A stretch of 64,000 nt of DNA from Vibrio kanaloae (GTDB lineage Bacteria > Pseudomonadota > Gammaproteobacteria > Enterobacterales > Vibrionaceae), in contig NZ_AP025497.1 of assembly GCF_024347535.1 (NCBI RefSeq), positions 2,604,001 to 2,668,000 of the forward strand, in the 5' to 3' direction. Position 1 is the first letter of the stretch; every line of letters starts with the position of its first letter. The translations under genes were made by a program, and so were the position numbers. Positions 1 through 13,324 of this stretch are shown one piece after another. Below the pieces are notes generated by a model. That model was not told the origin of the DNA and searched no databases. It worked only from the letters and a program-made list of their open reading frames with translations.

Positions 1-976
1 CGCTGGTCACTCGGTGACGGTATTTGAACGTGACGAGAAAGTCGGTGGTCTACTTCGCTTCGGTATCCCAGATTTCAAACTGGGTATGGACGTGATTGAT
101 CGTAAGATCAACCTAATGGCTGAAGCTGGCGTTGAATTTAAAGTTAACCAACACATCGGTGTTGATGTTAATGCTCAACAGTTACGCCAGGAGTTTGATG
201 TAGTATTGCTAACGGGTGGTTCTACGGTGCCACGCGACTTACCAATCCCAGGTCGTGAGCTGGAAGGCGTTCACTTTGCCATGGAATTCCTTGGTCAAAA
301 CAACCGCCGTGCTAACGAATTAGATCTTAAGACAGAAGAGATTCACGCTAAAGATAAGCACATTGTGGTTATCGGTGGTGGTGATACAGGTTCTGACTGT
401 GTGGGCACATCAAACCGTCATAAGGCAGCAAGCATTACTCAGGTTGAGATCATGCCGATCCCACCAGAGAAGCGCCCTGCAAACATGCCTTGGCCTCAAT
501 ACCCAATGATCATGAAAACCACCACTTCTCACGAAGAAGGTTGTGAACGTCACTGGAACATCTTAACCAAAGAGTTCATCGGTAACGAACAAGGTCAAGT
601 GACGGGTCTACGTATTGCTGACATCGTTTGGCAAGATGCAAAACCAGGTGAACGTCCAGGTTTTGACGAAGTAGCGAACTCTGAACGTGTTATTCCTTGT
701 GACATGGCATTTCTAGCAATGGGCTTCTTACACCCAGAGCCAACAGGCGTACTTGCTCAACTAGACATTAAACTGGACGAGCGCGGTAACGTCGCTTCTG
801 AAGGTTTTGCGACGAACCAGAAAGGCGTTTTCGCTGCTGGTGATATGCGTACTGGTCAATCTCTGGTTGTACGTTGTATTAATGAAGGTCGTGAATGTGC
901 CATTGCCATTGATGATTTCTTAATGGGTAACTCAAACTTAGAAGCGAAAGCGGATTCACTCATGCTTTCCGCATAA
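1..976 (+). CDS. gltD: Glutamate synthase small subunit, first copy (5' end cut by window)
   Basis: This is the C-terminal part of the NADPH-dependent glutamate synthase beta subunit, which passes electrons from NADPH through FAD to the large subunit. The reading frame is open from base 2, so the GTG at 14 is an internal valine and not a start. The N-terminal iron-sulfur Cys clusters and the first FAD glycine motif lie outside the window. Visible are KVGGLLRFGIPDFKLG, the NADPH-binding VVIGGGDTGSDC and the C-terminal FAD motif GVFAAGDMRTGQ. It is followed by a strong terminator and then by a second gltBD pair, so it presumably ends its own gltBD operon. The sequence differs clearly from the second GltD, so this is a paralogue and not a recent duplicate. 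Confidence 0.95.
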   Translation, partial: AGHSVTVFERDEKVGGLLRFGIPDFKLGMDVIDRKINLMAEAGVEFKVNQHIGVDVNAQQLRQEFDVVLLTGGSTVPRDLPIPGRELEGVHFAMEFLGQNNRRANELDLKTEEIHAKDKHIVVIGGGDTGSDCVGTSNRHKAASITQVEIMPIPPEKRPANMPWPQYPMIMKTTTSHEEGCERHWNILTKEFIGNEQGQVTGLRIADIVWQDAKPGERPGFDEVANSERVIPCDMAFLAMGFLHPEPTGVLAQLDIKLDERGNVASEGFATNQKGVFAAGDMRTGQSLVVRCINEGRECAIAIDDFLMGNSNLEAKADSLMLSA

Positions 977-1045
977 TATTTCTCGGGCTAGCGTTGATGA
1001 CGCTAGCTTAGAGGAAAGGCAACACCCTTCCTAACTTTTATGTTT

Positions 1046-1072
1046 GGCTAGCACTTGATGCTAGCCTTTTTT
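1046..1072 (+). terminator. Rho-independent terminator after first gltD
   Basis: GGCTAGCA and TGCTAGCC form a perfect 8-bp stem with a 5-nt loop, followed by six T. A related hairpin without a T tract (GCTAGCG at 987-993, CGCTAGC at 1001-1007) lies just upstream. The two share the GCTAGC core and could pair with each other. Confidence 0.9.
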
Positions 1073-1277
1073 CTATCCGCCCGTAGCTTTCCATTTCACC
1101 TTGTTGCATACGTTAAATATCGTTAATACCCAGCCTCTTATATCTCATTGATATCCATCGACTATTTTAGATTATTAAGTGGCTAATCGCGTTTATGCAT
1201 GATAATTAACCATGAACTTGACCTTAAACACAATTAGCTATACGTTGTAAATCTGGTGAAAACAAAACCGAACGGTA

Positions 1278-1306
1278 TTGTTCATACAACCAATACGTTT
1301 TAACTA
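1278..1306 (+). promoter_or_regulatory. Possible promoter of second gltB
   Basis: TTGTTC (1278-1283) and TAACTA (1301-1306) are separated by 17 bp, about 95 nt before the gltB start. The -10 hexamer is poor, so this is a candidate only; a competing weak pair lies at 1218-1244. Confidence 0.3.
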
Positions 1307-1399
1307 GCTAAAAAATAATAAGTTTATAAAAAATAACAAGTACATGAATAGTTAGTCATTTACTGTCTGGATGACAGAGAAGCAAAAGGGAGAATTGCA

Positions 1400-7292
<5,893 letters not shown>

Positions 7293-7331
7293 CTAATCTA
7301 AGGTTTCCTTTATTACTCAGTTCGTTACTAT

Positions 7332-7362
7332 AAAAAAAGGATCCAATGATGGATCCTTTTTT
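7332..7362 (+). terminator. Terminator after second gltBD
   Basis: An A tract, GGATCC, the loop AATGAT, GGATCC and six T form a symmetric hairpin that could work in both directions. The next gene on either side that would need it is gltD on the plus strand. Confidence 0.88.
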
Positions 7363-7436
7363 GAATTAAATACGCTTTATTAAAAGGTAACGATAAAGAG
7401 TAAAACAATCACTAAATGGCCAATACCGAAAACGAC

Positions 7437-7476
7437 AATTAGAATTAGAATTAGAATTAGAATTAGAATTAGAATT
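7437..7476 (+). repeat. Hexanucleotide tandem repeat (AGAATT)6 plus a partial unit
   Basis: Six perfect AGAATT units at 7441-7476 are preceded by a partial unit AATT. The array ends 22 bases before the ATG of the DUF1499 lipoprotein gene and about 12 bases before its AGGA ribosome site. The reading frame of that gene is open backwards through the array (alternating Glu-Leu) as far as 7397, but has no start codon there, so the repeat is most likely in the leader or promoter. Confidence 0.95.
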
Positions 7477-7498
7477 AAAACAACGCATAGGAAACACT

Positions 7499-7927
7499 AT
7501 GGAAAAAACAGCTCTCCTTTTTCTCTCTTTTTTGACTTTAACCGCTTGCAGCCAAGGTATCACTGACATGGAAGACAGAACTTCATCACCTTGTGGCGAC
7601 AAACCAAACTGTGTATCGACCCAAGATGATCGTGAGCAGCATGCATTGGCCGCATTTGAATTATCAGATTCAGCAAACCTCGATGCTATTGAACAGGTTG
7701 CGCTGACCTTACCGGGCTCGAAAACAGCCAACAGAACCGAAAATTACCTACGTATTGAATGTACTTCTCGCATCATGCGCTTTGTCGATGACTTAGAACT
7801 CAGAGTTACTGGTGGCAAGCTGATCGTACGTTCCGAGTCTCGTACTGGCTACTCTGATTTTGGGGTGAACCGAAAACGTGCTGAACAACTTCGCACAAGC
7901 CTAAAAAGTGAAGGCCTAATCAAATAG
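7499..7927 (+). CDS. DUF1499 family lipoprotein
   Basis: This is a 142-residue protein of unknown function. A short hydrophobic signal ends in the lipobox LTAC, so Cys17 is predicted to be acylated and the protein anchored in the envelope. After it come the features typical of DUF1499: Cys32 and the Pro-Asn-Cys-Val-Ser segment at residues 36-40, then a compact domain ending near KRAEQLRTSL. No catalytic motif is apparent. AGGA at 7489-7492 is the ribosome site. The gene stands alone between a terminator and mtn and carries a hexamer repeat just upstream, which suggests that its expression level may vary between strains. Confidence 0.85.
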   Translation: MEKTALLFLSFLTLTACSQGITDMEDRTSSPCGDKPNCVSTQDDREQHALAAFELSDSANLDAIEQVALTLPGSKTANRTENYLRIECTSRIMRFVDDLELRVTGGKLIVRSESRTGYSDFGVNRKRAEQLRTSLKSEGLIK

Positions 7928-8053
7928 ATAAAAGAATACGTGGATAAATCGTCGGTATTAGGATGAGAAGTGCTTCTGGGCAGTCGCTCGACGCTTCTCT
8001 TCCATGCTACAATTTCGTTCTACTGTTTACATATTTTTATTAAGAGACTACAC

Positions 8054-8749
8054 ATGAAAATCGGCATCATTGGCGCAATGGAGCAAGAAATTGCGATCCT
8101 AAAAGCAGCAATTTCAGATATCACTGAAGTGAATAAAGGCGGTTGTACCTTTTTCTCTGGTCAGCTAAATGGTGTTGACGTTGTTTTGCTTCAATCAGGG
8201 ATTGGTAAAGTAGCAGCAGCTGTTGGTACTTCAATCCTTCTAAGCGAATACCAACCAGATGTCGTTCTAAACACAGGCTCAGCTGGCGGTTTTGACTCAA
8301 CACTTAACCTTGGCGATGTCGTTATCTCAACTGAAGTTCGTCATCACGATGCAGACGTAACCGCTTTCGGTTATGAAATCGGCCAAATGGCAGGTCAACC
8401 TGCTGCGTTCAAAGCAGATGATAAACTTATGGCTGTTGCTGAACAAGCACTAGCACAAATGGAAGATAAGCATGCCGTTCGCGGTCTTATTTGTACTGGT
8501 GACGCATTTGTTTGCACGGCAGAACGCCAAGAGTTCATTCGCAAGCACTTCCCGTCAGTTGTTGCTGTAGAGATGGAAGCATCGGCTATCGCTCAAGCTT
8601 GTCACCAATTCCAAGTACCATTTGTGGTTGTCCGTGCAATCTCTGACGTTGCAGACAAAGAATCACCAATGAGCTTCGAAGAGTTCCTACCACTAGCAGC
8701 GCAAAGCTCTTCTGAAATGGTTATCAAGATGGTTGCCCTACTAAAGTAA
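8054..8749 (+). CDS. mtn: 5'-Methylthioadenosine/S-adenosylhomocysteine nucleosidase
   Basis: Cleaves adenine from methylthioadenosine, S-adenosylhomocysteine and 5'-deoxyadenosine. This removes inhibitors of methylation and supplies S-ribosylhomocysteine to LuxS for autoinducer-2. The start is the ATG at 8054 (231 residues, the family length); the upstream extension to 7970 is not protein-like. The catalytic Glu12 lies in [15 protein letters not shown] is the substrate-binding segment near residue 174, and the catalytic Asp is in AISDVAD near residue 197. The gene heads a compact set with cbiB-like, btuF and the TRIC-type gene; the mtn-btuF pairing matches enterobacteria. A TACAAT at 8008 may be its -10, but no good -35 is seen. 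Confidence 0.97.
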   Translation: MKIGIIGAMEQEIAILKAAISDITEVNKGGCTFFSGQLNGVDVVLLQSGIGKVAAAVGTSILLSEYQPDVVLNTGSAGGFDSTLNLGDVVISTEVRHHDADVTAFGYEIGQMAGQPAAFKADDKLMAVAEQALAQMEDKHAVRGLICTGDAFVCTAERQEFIRKHFPSVVAVEMEASAIAQACHQFQVPFVVVRAISDVADKESPMSFEEFLPLAAQSSSEMVIKMVALLK

Positions 8750-8759
8750 GCGACTAGAT

Positions 8760-9713
8760 ATGCAAACACTGTTTGATCAGGTATTTGCAAATGGCGTGCT
8801 CCTTGTGATGTGGGGAGCACTGCTTTTTCATTTAATTTTACCTATCCCCCATGCCGCACACCCCACGACCTTATGGCATAAGTTTGCTGAGCTTTTAGCA
8901 AGCAAGGTTAATAACAACCACAACTATTCCCAAAGCTTAATCTCAGGCACATTAGCCTGGGGGTTAATGGTACTGCCGACTCTGGTTATTCTCTTGGCAC
9001 TGCAACCATTGGTTTGGCAAGCTCAACTGTTTGAATTGGCACTGTTATTACTCGCGATTGATTGGCGCAATAATGAAAAGCTGGCTAACCAACTGATCAA
9101 AGCACTTGGCCGAGAAGATAAAGCGGCCGCTCGTCAGTTACTGGCTTCGATTGTCAATCGTCAAACCGAATCACTTTCGTCACTTGGCCTCGGCAAAGCC
9201 GCCACAGAAACCATCATCATGGGTTACGCTCGTAACGTAGTTTGTGTGTTGTTCTGGTACGCCATTGGTGGTGGAATCGCTGCGTTAATGTATCGCCTTG
9301 TGGTCGAGTTAGCTCGAGCTTGGTCGCCAAGTCGCAAGCAATTTTCTCCATTCGGCTCAACGGCGATCAAGATAGTCGCTATTCTCGAATTCATACCGAT
9401 GCGTTTGTTTGCTTTGATGATCGTATGTGGTGATAAAGCAACGCACACATTTAAGATGATGCTAGTCCAAAGTCGCTCTTGGCCACTGCCCGGCCCTGCC
9501 TGGTTAATCACGGCCGTTGGCAACAAGCTTGAACTATCATTGGGTGGTCCTGCGATTTACAACAACACCAAAGCCATTCGCGCAAAATTAGGCGGCAGAA
9601 TCGCACCGTCAACTCTGCATCTATCTCAGGTTCAGAAACTGCTATTTAGTCGTATCACTATCTGGATACTTTTACAAAGCCTAGCCTTATTATTTATTCA
9701 CCAAGGGATTTAG
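8760..9713 (+). CDS. CbiB/CobD-family cobalamin biosynthesis membrane protein
   Basis: This 317-residue integral membrane protein resembles CbiB (CobD), which attaches aminopropanol or its phosphate to adenosylcobyric acid to give cobinamide. Hydrophobic stretches lie near residues 12-30, 62-100, 155-185 and 205-225 and at the C-terminus. The conserved segment GGPAIYNN, followed by a Lys/Arg-rich stretch, lies near residue 260. The ATG follows the mtn stop by 10 bases, and the stop overlaps closely with the btuF start. No other corrin-ring synthesis gene is in the window, so a role in corrinoid salvage alongside BtuF is an inference. The sequence is divergent for the family, so the activity is not certain. 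Confidence 0.75.
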   Translation: MQTLFDQVFANGVLLVMWGALLFHLILPIPHAAHPTTLWHKFAELLASKVNNNHNYSQSLISGTLAWGLMVLPTLVILLALQPLVWQAQLFELALLLLAIDWRNNEKLANQLIKALGREDKAAARQLLASIVNRQTESLSSLGLGKAATETIIMGYARNVVCVLFWYAIGGGIAALMYRLVVELARAWSPSRKQFSPFGSTAIKIVAILEFIPMRLFALMIVCGDKATHTFKMMLVQSRSWPLPGPAWLITAVGNKLELSLGGPAIYNNTKAIRAKLGGRIAPSTLHLSQVQKLLFSRITIWILLQSLALLFIHQGI

Positions 9714-9714
9714 A

Positions 9715-10584
9715 GTGAAATCTTCAGCACTTGTTACAAGCCTTACTATTTTGTCTTCCAGCTTATGGCTGCCTTTATCATTTGCAAAAGAAGCATCACT
9801 GACTCCAGAAAAAGTACAACCAGCTCAACGCGTGGTCAGCCTTGCTCCTCACGCCACTGAACTCGCGTACAGTGCAGGTTTAGGTAATAAGCTTGTTGCG
9901 GTAAGTGAGCGAAGTGATTACCCACCACAAGCAGACAAGCTTGAGAAAGTGGCGAACTACCAAGGTATTAAGGTTGAGAAAATCATCGCACTGCAGCCAG
10001 ATCTGATTCTTGCGTGGCCTTCTGGCAACCCGCCCAGAGAACTCGCAAAGCTAGAGCAGTTTGGATTTAATATTTACTACTCTAAAACCAAAAGCCTAGA
10101 CAGCATTGCGACCAATATTGAACAACTAAGCCAATACTCCAGTGATCCGAGTATTGGAGAGAACAATGCTAAGCAGTACAGAGAGCAGCTCAACGCGTTG
10201 AAACTAAAATATAAAGATGCCGAGCCTGTAAACTACTTTTATCAGCTTAGTGAAAAGCCGATCATCACTGTTGCTCAAGGGCATTGGCCAAGTGAGGTGT
10301 TTGAGTTTTGTGGTGGCCACAATATTTTTGAAAACAGCGCCTCTCCTTATCCGCAAGTTGGTATTGAACAAGTTGTACTAAAGAAACCTGAGGTGATCTT
10401 CACCTCTCAGCACGCCATCGAGAATGGAACCATGTGGCAAACTTGGGAAGAGGAGATTCCGGCGGTCGCTCAAGATCAGATTTGGTCACTCAATTCTGAC
10501 TGGATCAATCGCCCGACAACCAGAACTTCAAAAGCGATTCAACAAGTGTGCGATTTCTTCGATAGAGCTAGGCAAAATCGCTAA
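9715..10584 (+). CDS. btuF: Vitamin B12-binding periplasmic protein BtuF
   Basis: Periplasmic component that hands cobalamin to the BtuCD ABC transporter. The protein has 289 residues from a GTG start one base after the stop of the cbiB-like gene. A signal peptide of about 25 residues ends near LPLSFA. The class III binding-protein fold begins with RVVSLAPHATEL at about residue 40, contains LQPDLILAW near residue 99 and ends with a second lobe containing a Trp-rich segment and a DWINRP motif. The genes for BtuC and BtuD are not in this window. Translational coupling to the upstream gene is likely. Confidence 0.93.
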   Translation: MKSSALVTSLTILSSSLWLPLSFAKEASLTPEKVQPAQRVVSLAPHATELAYSAGLGNKLVAVSERSDYPPQADKLEKVANYQGIKVEKIIALQPDLILAWPSGNPPRELAKLEQFGFNIYYSKTKSLDSIATNIEQLSQYSSDPSIGENNAKQYREQLNALKLKYKDAEPVNYFYQLSEKPIITVAQGHWPSEVFEFCGGHNIFENSASPYPQVGIEQVVLKKPEVIFTSQHAIENGTMWQTWEEEIPAVAQDQIWSLNSDWINRPTTRTSKAIQQVCDFFDRARQNR

Positions 10585-10661
10585 CTATTTGCTGCATTTT
10601 TTCGTACAATTCGCCACCAACGTCAATACCTATAATTTCAACCAATAAGAGCACCAGTATC

Positions 10662-11279
10662 ATGGACTCCATGCTGCTTTATATTATCGATTTATTTGGC
10701 ACTGCCATCTTTGCTATTTCTGGCGTTTTTGTCGCAGGCCGTCTTAAGATGGATCCCTTTGGCGTCGCCGTTCTAGGCAGCGTGACCGCAATTGGCGGCG
10801 GCACTATTCGTGACATGGCATTGGGTGCGACTCCCGTTTTTTGGATCACTGATACCACATACCTTTGGGTCATCATCACTACCTGCTTGCTGACCATGAT
10901 TATTGTAAGACGTCCAAAACGTCTGGCTTGGTGGATATTGCCGGTATGTGATGCGATTGGTTTAGCGGTGTTTGTTGGCATTGGTGTAGAAAAAGCGCTT
11001 ATCTATCAAGATTCAGCACTAGTGGCCATCATCATGGGTGTCATCACCGGCTGCGGTGGCGGTATTATCCGTGACGTGCTTGCCCGTGAAGTGCCAATGA
11101 TTCTAAGAAGTGAAGTCTACGCGACCGCTTGTATCATTGGTGGCGCTTTCCATACCATGGCGATCAGCATGGGGCACGATTCAGAAACTGCATTTCTGGC
11201 CGGCGTGTTCTCAACGTTATTGATCAGGCTTGGCGCCATTCGTTGGCATTTATCATTGCCGACCTTCGCCATCAAATAA
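10662..11279 (+). CDS. TRIC/UPF0126 family membrane protein
   Basis: This 205-residue inner-membrane protein has about seven hydrophobic segments. It has the internal duplication of the UPF0126/TRIC family: the glycine motif IGGGTIRD in the first half and CGGGIIRDVLAREVP in the second. Related bacterial proteins form potassium-permeable trimers; some have been linked to amino acid transport. In enterobacteria the homologue (yadS) also follows btuF, so the order is conserved. The ATG at 10662 lies 77 bases after btuF, and a weak terminator follows. Confidence 0.88.
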   Translation: MDSMLLYIIDLFGTAIFAISGVFVAGRLKMDPFGVAVLGSVTAIGGGTIRDMALGATPVFWITDTTYLWVIITTCLLTMIIVRRPKRLAWWILPVCDAIGLAVFVGIGVEKALIYQDSALVAIIMGVITGCGGGIIRDVLAREVPMILRSEVYATACIIGGAFHTMAISMGHDSETAFLAGVFSTLLIRLGAIRWHLSLPTFAIK

Positions 11280-11302
11280 GCTATCGTTACCCAATAGAAA
11301 AG

Positions 11303-11324
11303 AGATCCACTGGGAGCTTTTTTT
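11303..11324 (+). terminator. Weak terminator after the TRIC-family gene
   Basis: AGATCC, the loop ACTG and GGAGCT pair with one mismatch and are followed by six T. It is short but well placed, 23 bases past the stop. Confidence 0.5.
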
Positions 11325-11452
11325 ATTTCTGCCTCGCAAATCCTTATATCGTTATCTTATTTAAGCTAACCTCTCCAAGTCTCAAGACTAGAGAATGAAT
11401 GCTGTTTGAGGTAAGTTGAAACAATCATTCCCAACTTTCATGAATATAACCA

Positions 11453-12298
11453 ATGCTACTCGAAGGAATCGAAACTCTACTGGTATTGAGTAAAGCAAAG
11501 ACCATGAGCCGTACAGGCAGTTTGCTTTATATCAGCCAATCAGCGGTCAGCAAACGGATTGCGAATTTAGAAAGGAAGCTAGGTAAAAAGCTCATTGAAC
11601 CGAGTGGCCGACAGATCAAACTGACGCCGGATGCAATTGCACTAGTCGAGAGTATCGGCCCTGCATTCAACGAGCTTCGTGGCCTTATTTATGAACAGCA
11701 AGAGTTGGAAGATACCACTCTCATCACTTTAGATAGCTCTAAGTCTCTGATAGCGGGCTATCTAGGTGAGATGATGGGGCAATTTATCAAACAAGATAAA
11801 CACATAACCATCACCACCAACCATACCCCAAGAATCATAGAGCGAGTACAATCTGGCAAGGCAACCTTGGGGTTGTGTGCTGGTTTACTGCCGCCGCATC
11901 ATGGATTGATGACCTTCCACCTGTTTGATGAGCCGTTTTACATTGTAAGTAAGCAGTCGCTCACGGCACTTCCTCCATTGGTCATTACCAACGATATGAC
12001 GAACCCTGCCAACTCTTATCAGTTATCTGTGCTTGCAAAATTCGATATCAAGCCCTTAATGGAGATGGATGCCTACACCGCAGCAGCGCAACTTGCATTA
12101 GGTGGAGCGGGGCCGGCTTTAATCCCGCTCTCTATCGTAAAAACACTCAATATTGAGTCTCAATACCTGTATAGTTTCCCAGAATTAGCAGGCTTAATTC
12201 GACCAATTCATATCTGTGTGAGGCCAAATAGCTATCACTCTCCAAGGGTTAAAACAGTGATAGAATCGATTGTTGATGCTGTTCCCAAAGCAGTTTAG
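11453..12298 (+). CDS. LysR-family transcriptional regulator
   Basis: This 281-residue regulator has an N-terminal winged helix-turn-helix at residues 1-62 (TGSLLYISQSAVSKRIANLE) and a periplasmic-binding-like effector domain from about residue 95. It is slightly shorter than typical members. The effector is unknown. It converges on a TauE/SafE-family permease gene and the 3' ends overlap by 50 bp. LysR genes are often divergent from their targets, so control of the permease cannot be assumed. No strong ribosome site precedes the ATG. Confidence 0.9.
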   Translation: MLLEGIETLLVLSKAKTMSRTGSLLYISQSAVSKRIANLERKLGKKLIEPSGRQIKLTPDAIALVESIGPAFNELRGLIYEQQELEDTTLITLDSSKSLIAGYLGEMMGQFIKQDKHITITTNHTPRIIERVQSGKATLGLCAGLLPPHHGLMTFHLFDEPFYIVSKQSLTALPPLVITNDMTNPANSYQLSVLAKFDIKPLMEMDAYTAAAQLALGGAGPALIPLSIVKTLNIESQYLYSFPELAGLIRPIHICVRPNSYHSPRVKTVIESIVDAVPKAV

Positions 12299-13028
12299 AC
12301 GCCATTAGCATCGACATTACGATCACAAGGGGGCGAATCCACTTCTGCCCTTTTGTCACTACCACTTTAGCGCCGAACTGAGCGCCCATAAAGCCACCGA
12401 CCGCCATCACTAATCCTAACTCCCAAATAGGCAAGCCAGCCAAGATAAAGAAGATCAATGCAGCAATGTTCGAGGTGAAATTAAGTACCTTGGTGCGAGC
12501 TGTAGCATCAACCAAAGAGAAATGCCCAATGACGACAAAGCAAACCGTAAAAATAGACCCCGTACCTGGACCAAAGAACCCATCGTAGAAACCCACACCA
12601 CCGCCAATACACAGCGCAAACATTGCCTCAGAGATCTTTTGCTTGCCTTTAGAAACCGTTGTTGGAGGTGCAAGCAGAAAATAGAGAGAGATAGCAATAA
12701 GCAACAGTGGGATAACACTCGTCAGTAAGCTTGCATCTATATATTGGACTAATTCAGCCCCAATAGCCGAACCAATAAAAGTGCAGATGATCGCAAAACG
12801 CATCTCTTTAATACTGACGATACCATTGCGCACGAAATACCAAGTCGCCGAGAAGCTACCAAAAGAGCTTTGAAGTTTATTAGTAGCAAGGGCCTGTGTC
12901 GGTGGGACACCCGCCGCGAGTAATGCAGGTAAAGTTAATAAGCCACCGCCGCCAGCCATCGCATCAATAAAGCCAGCCACCGTTGCGACAACAAACAAAA
13001 TAGCCAATATTTCTAGAGTGATTTCCAT
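12249..13028 (-). CDS. TauE/SafE (UPF0721) family membrane permease
   Basis: This 259-residue inner-membrane protein has about eight hydrophobic segments. It has the family's repeated half: the first copy starts at IDAMAGGGGLLTLP (about residues 22-35), and the second contains GFYDGFFGPGTGS (about 149-161). Members export or import small anions such as sulfoacetate, sulfite or other organosulfonates; the substrate here cannot be told. It resembles YfcA-type proteins. Its last codons overlap the 3' end of the LysR gene, and no separate terminator is visible, so its transcript probably runs antisense into that gene. Confidence 0.9.
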   Translation of the reverse strand: MEITLEILAILFVVATVAGFIDAMAGGGGLLTLPALLAAGVPPTQALATNKLQSSFGSFSATWYFVRNGIVSIKEMRFAIICTFIGSAIGAELVQYIDASLLTSVIPLLLIAISLYFLLAPPTTVSKGKQKISEAMFALCIGGGVGFYDGFFGPGTGSIFTVCFVVIGHFSLVDATARTKVLNFTSNIAALIFFILAGLPIWELGLVMAVGGFMGAQFGAKVVVTKGQKWIRPLVIVMSMLMASKLLWEQHQQSILSLF

Positions 13029-13273
13029 ATACTCAGTGCCTTAAAATTCCGTATAACGACAACTTACCACCCTAAGAAAGCGATCAATAACGAAACACAA
13101 GATTTTAACCTATTCCAAATTTTCATCATTTAGTCTAATGCTAATCACAATAAGTGAGTGTTCATAAATCGAGTGGGAACAGACTTGAGAATAAAAAGGA
13201 AATTATCGAGACTTTTAACAAACTAGGGAGAACAGTTGTTTACTACGAGAGGTATAAACAGGATGGCAAGCAT

Positions 13274-13299
13274 AAAAAAGCCCGCTCTTCAGAGCGGGC
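13274..13299 (-). terminator. Terminator of carAB
   Basis: On the minus strand GCCCGCTCT, a 2-base loop and AGAGCGGGC form a strong stem followed by six T, 25 bases after the carB stop. Confidence 0.92.
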
Positions 13300-13324
13300 C
13301 TCTACTTTCGTTTAATCTAGTCGA

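Larger units (their letters stand above)
977..1399. other. Intergenic region between the two glutamate synthase loci
   Basis: There is no credible gene in these 423 bases. The first third holds two GCTAGC hairpins, the second of which is a terminator. The rest is AT-rich and must carry the promoter of the second gltB. Two weak sigma-70 candidates are visible: TTGACC at 1218 with TATACG at 1239 (15-bp spacer) and TTGTTC at 1278 with TAACTA at 1301 (17-bp spacer). A small hairpin (CTGTC, GACAG) lies shortly before the ribosome binding site GGGAG. I cannot identify a regulator site. Confidence 0.6.

Noticed and set aside
14..976. Complete flavoprotein gene starting at base 14
   Set aside because: The frame is open to base 2 and codes the expected upstream residues of GltD, so the GTG at 14 is internal and the gene is cut by the window edge.
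7366..7731. A 121-residue minus-strand open frame with Asn-Ser repeats
   Set aside because: The repeats are the reverse complement of the AGAATT array and the rest is antisense to the DUF1499 gene; no ribosome site.
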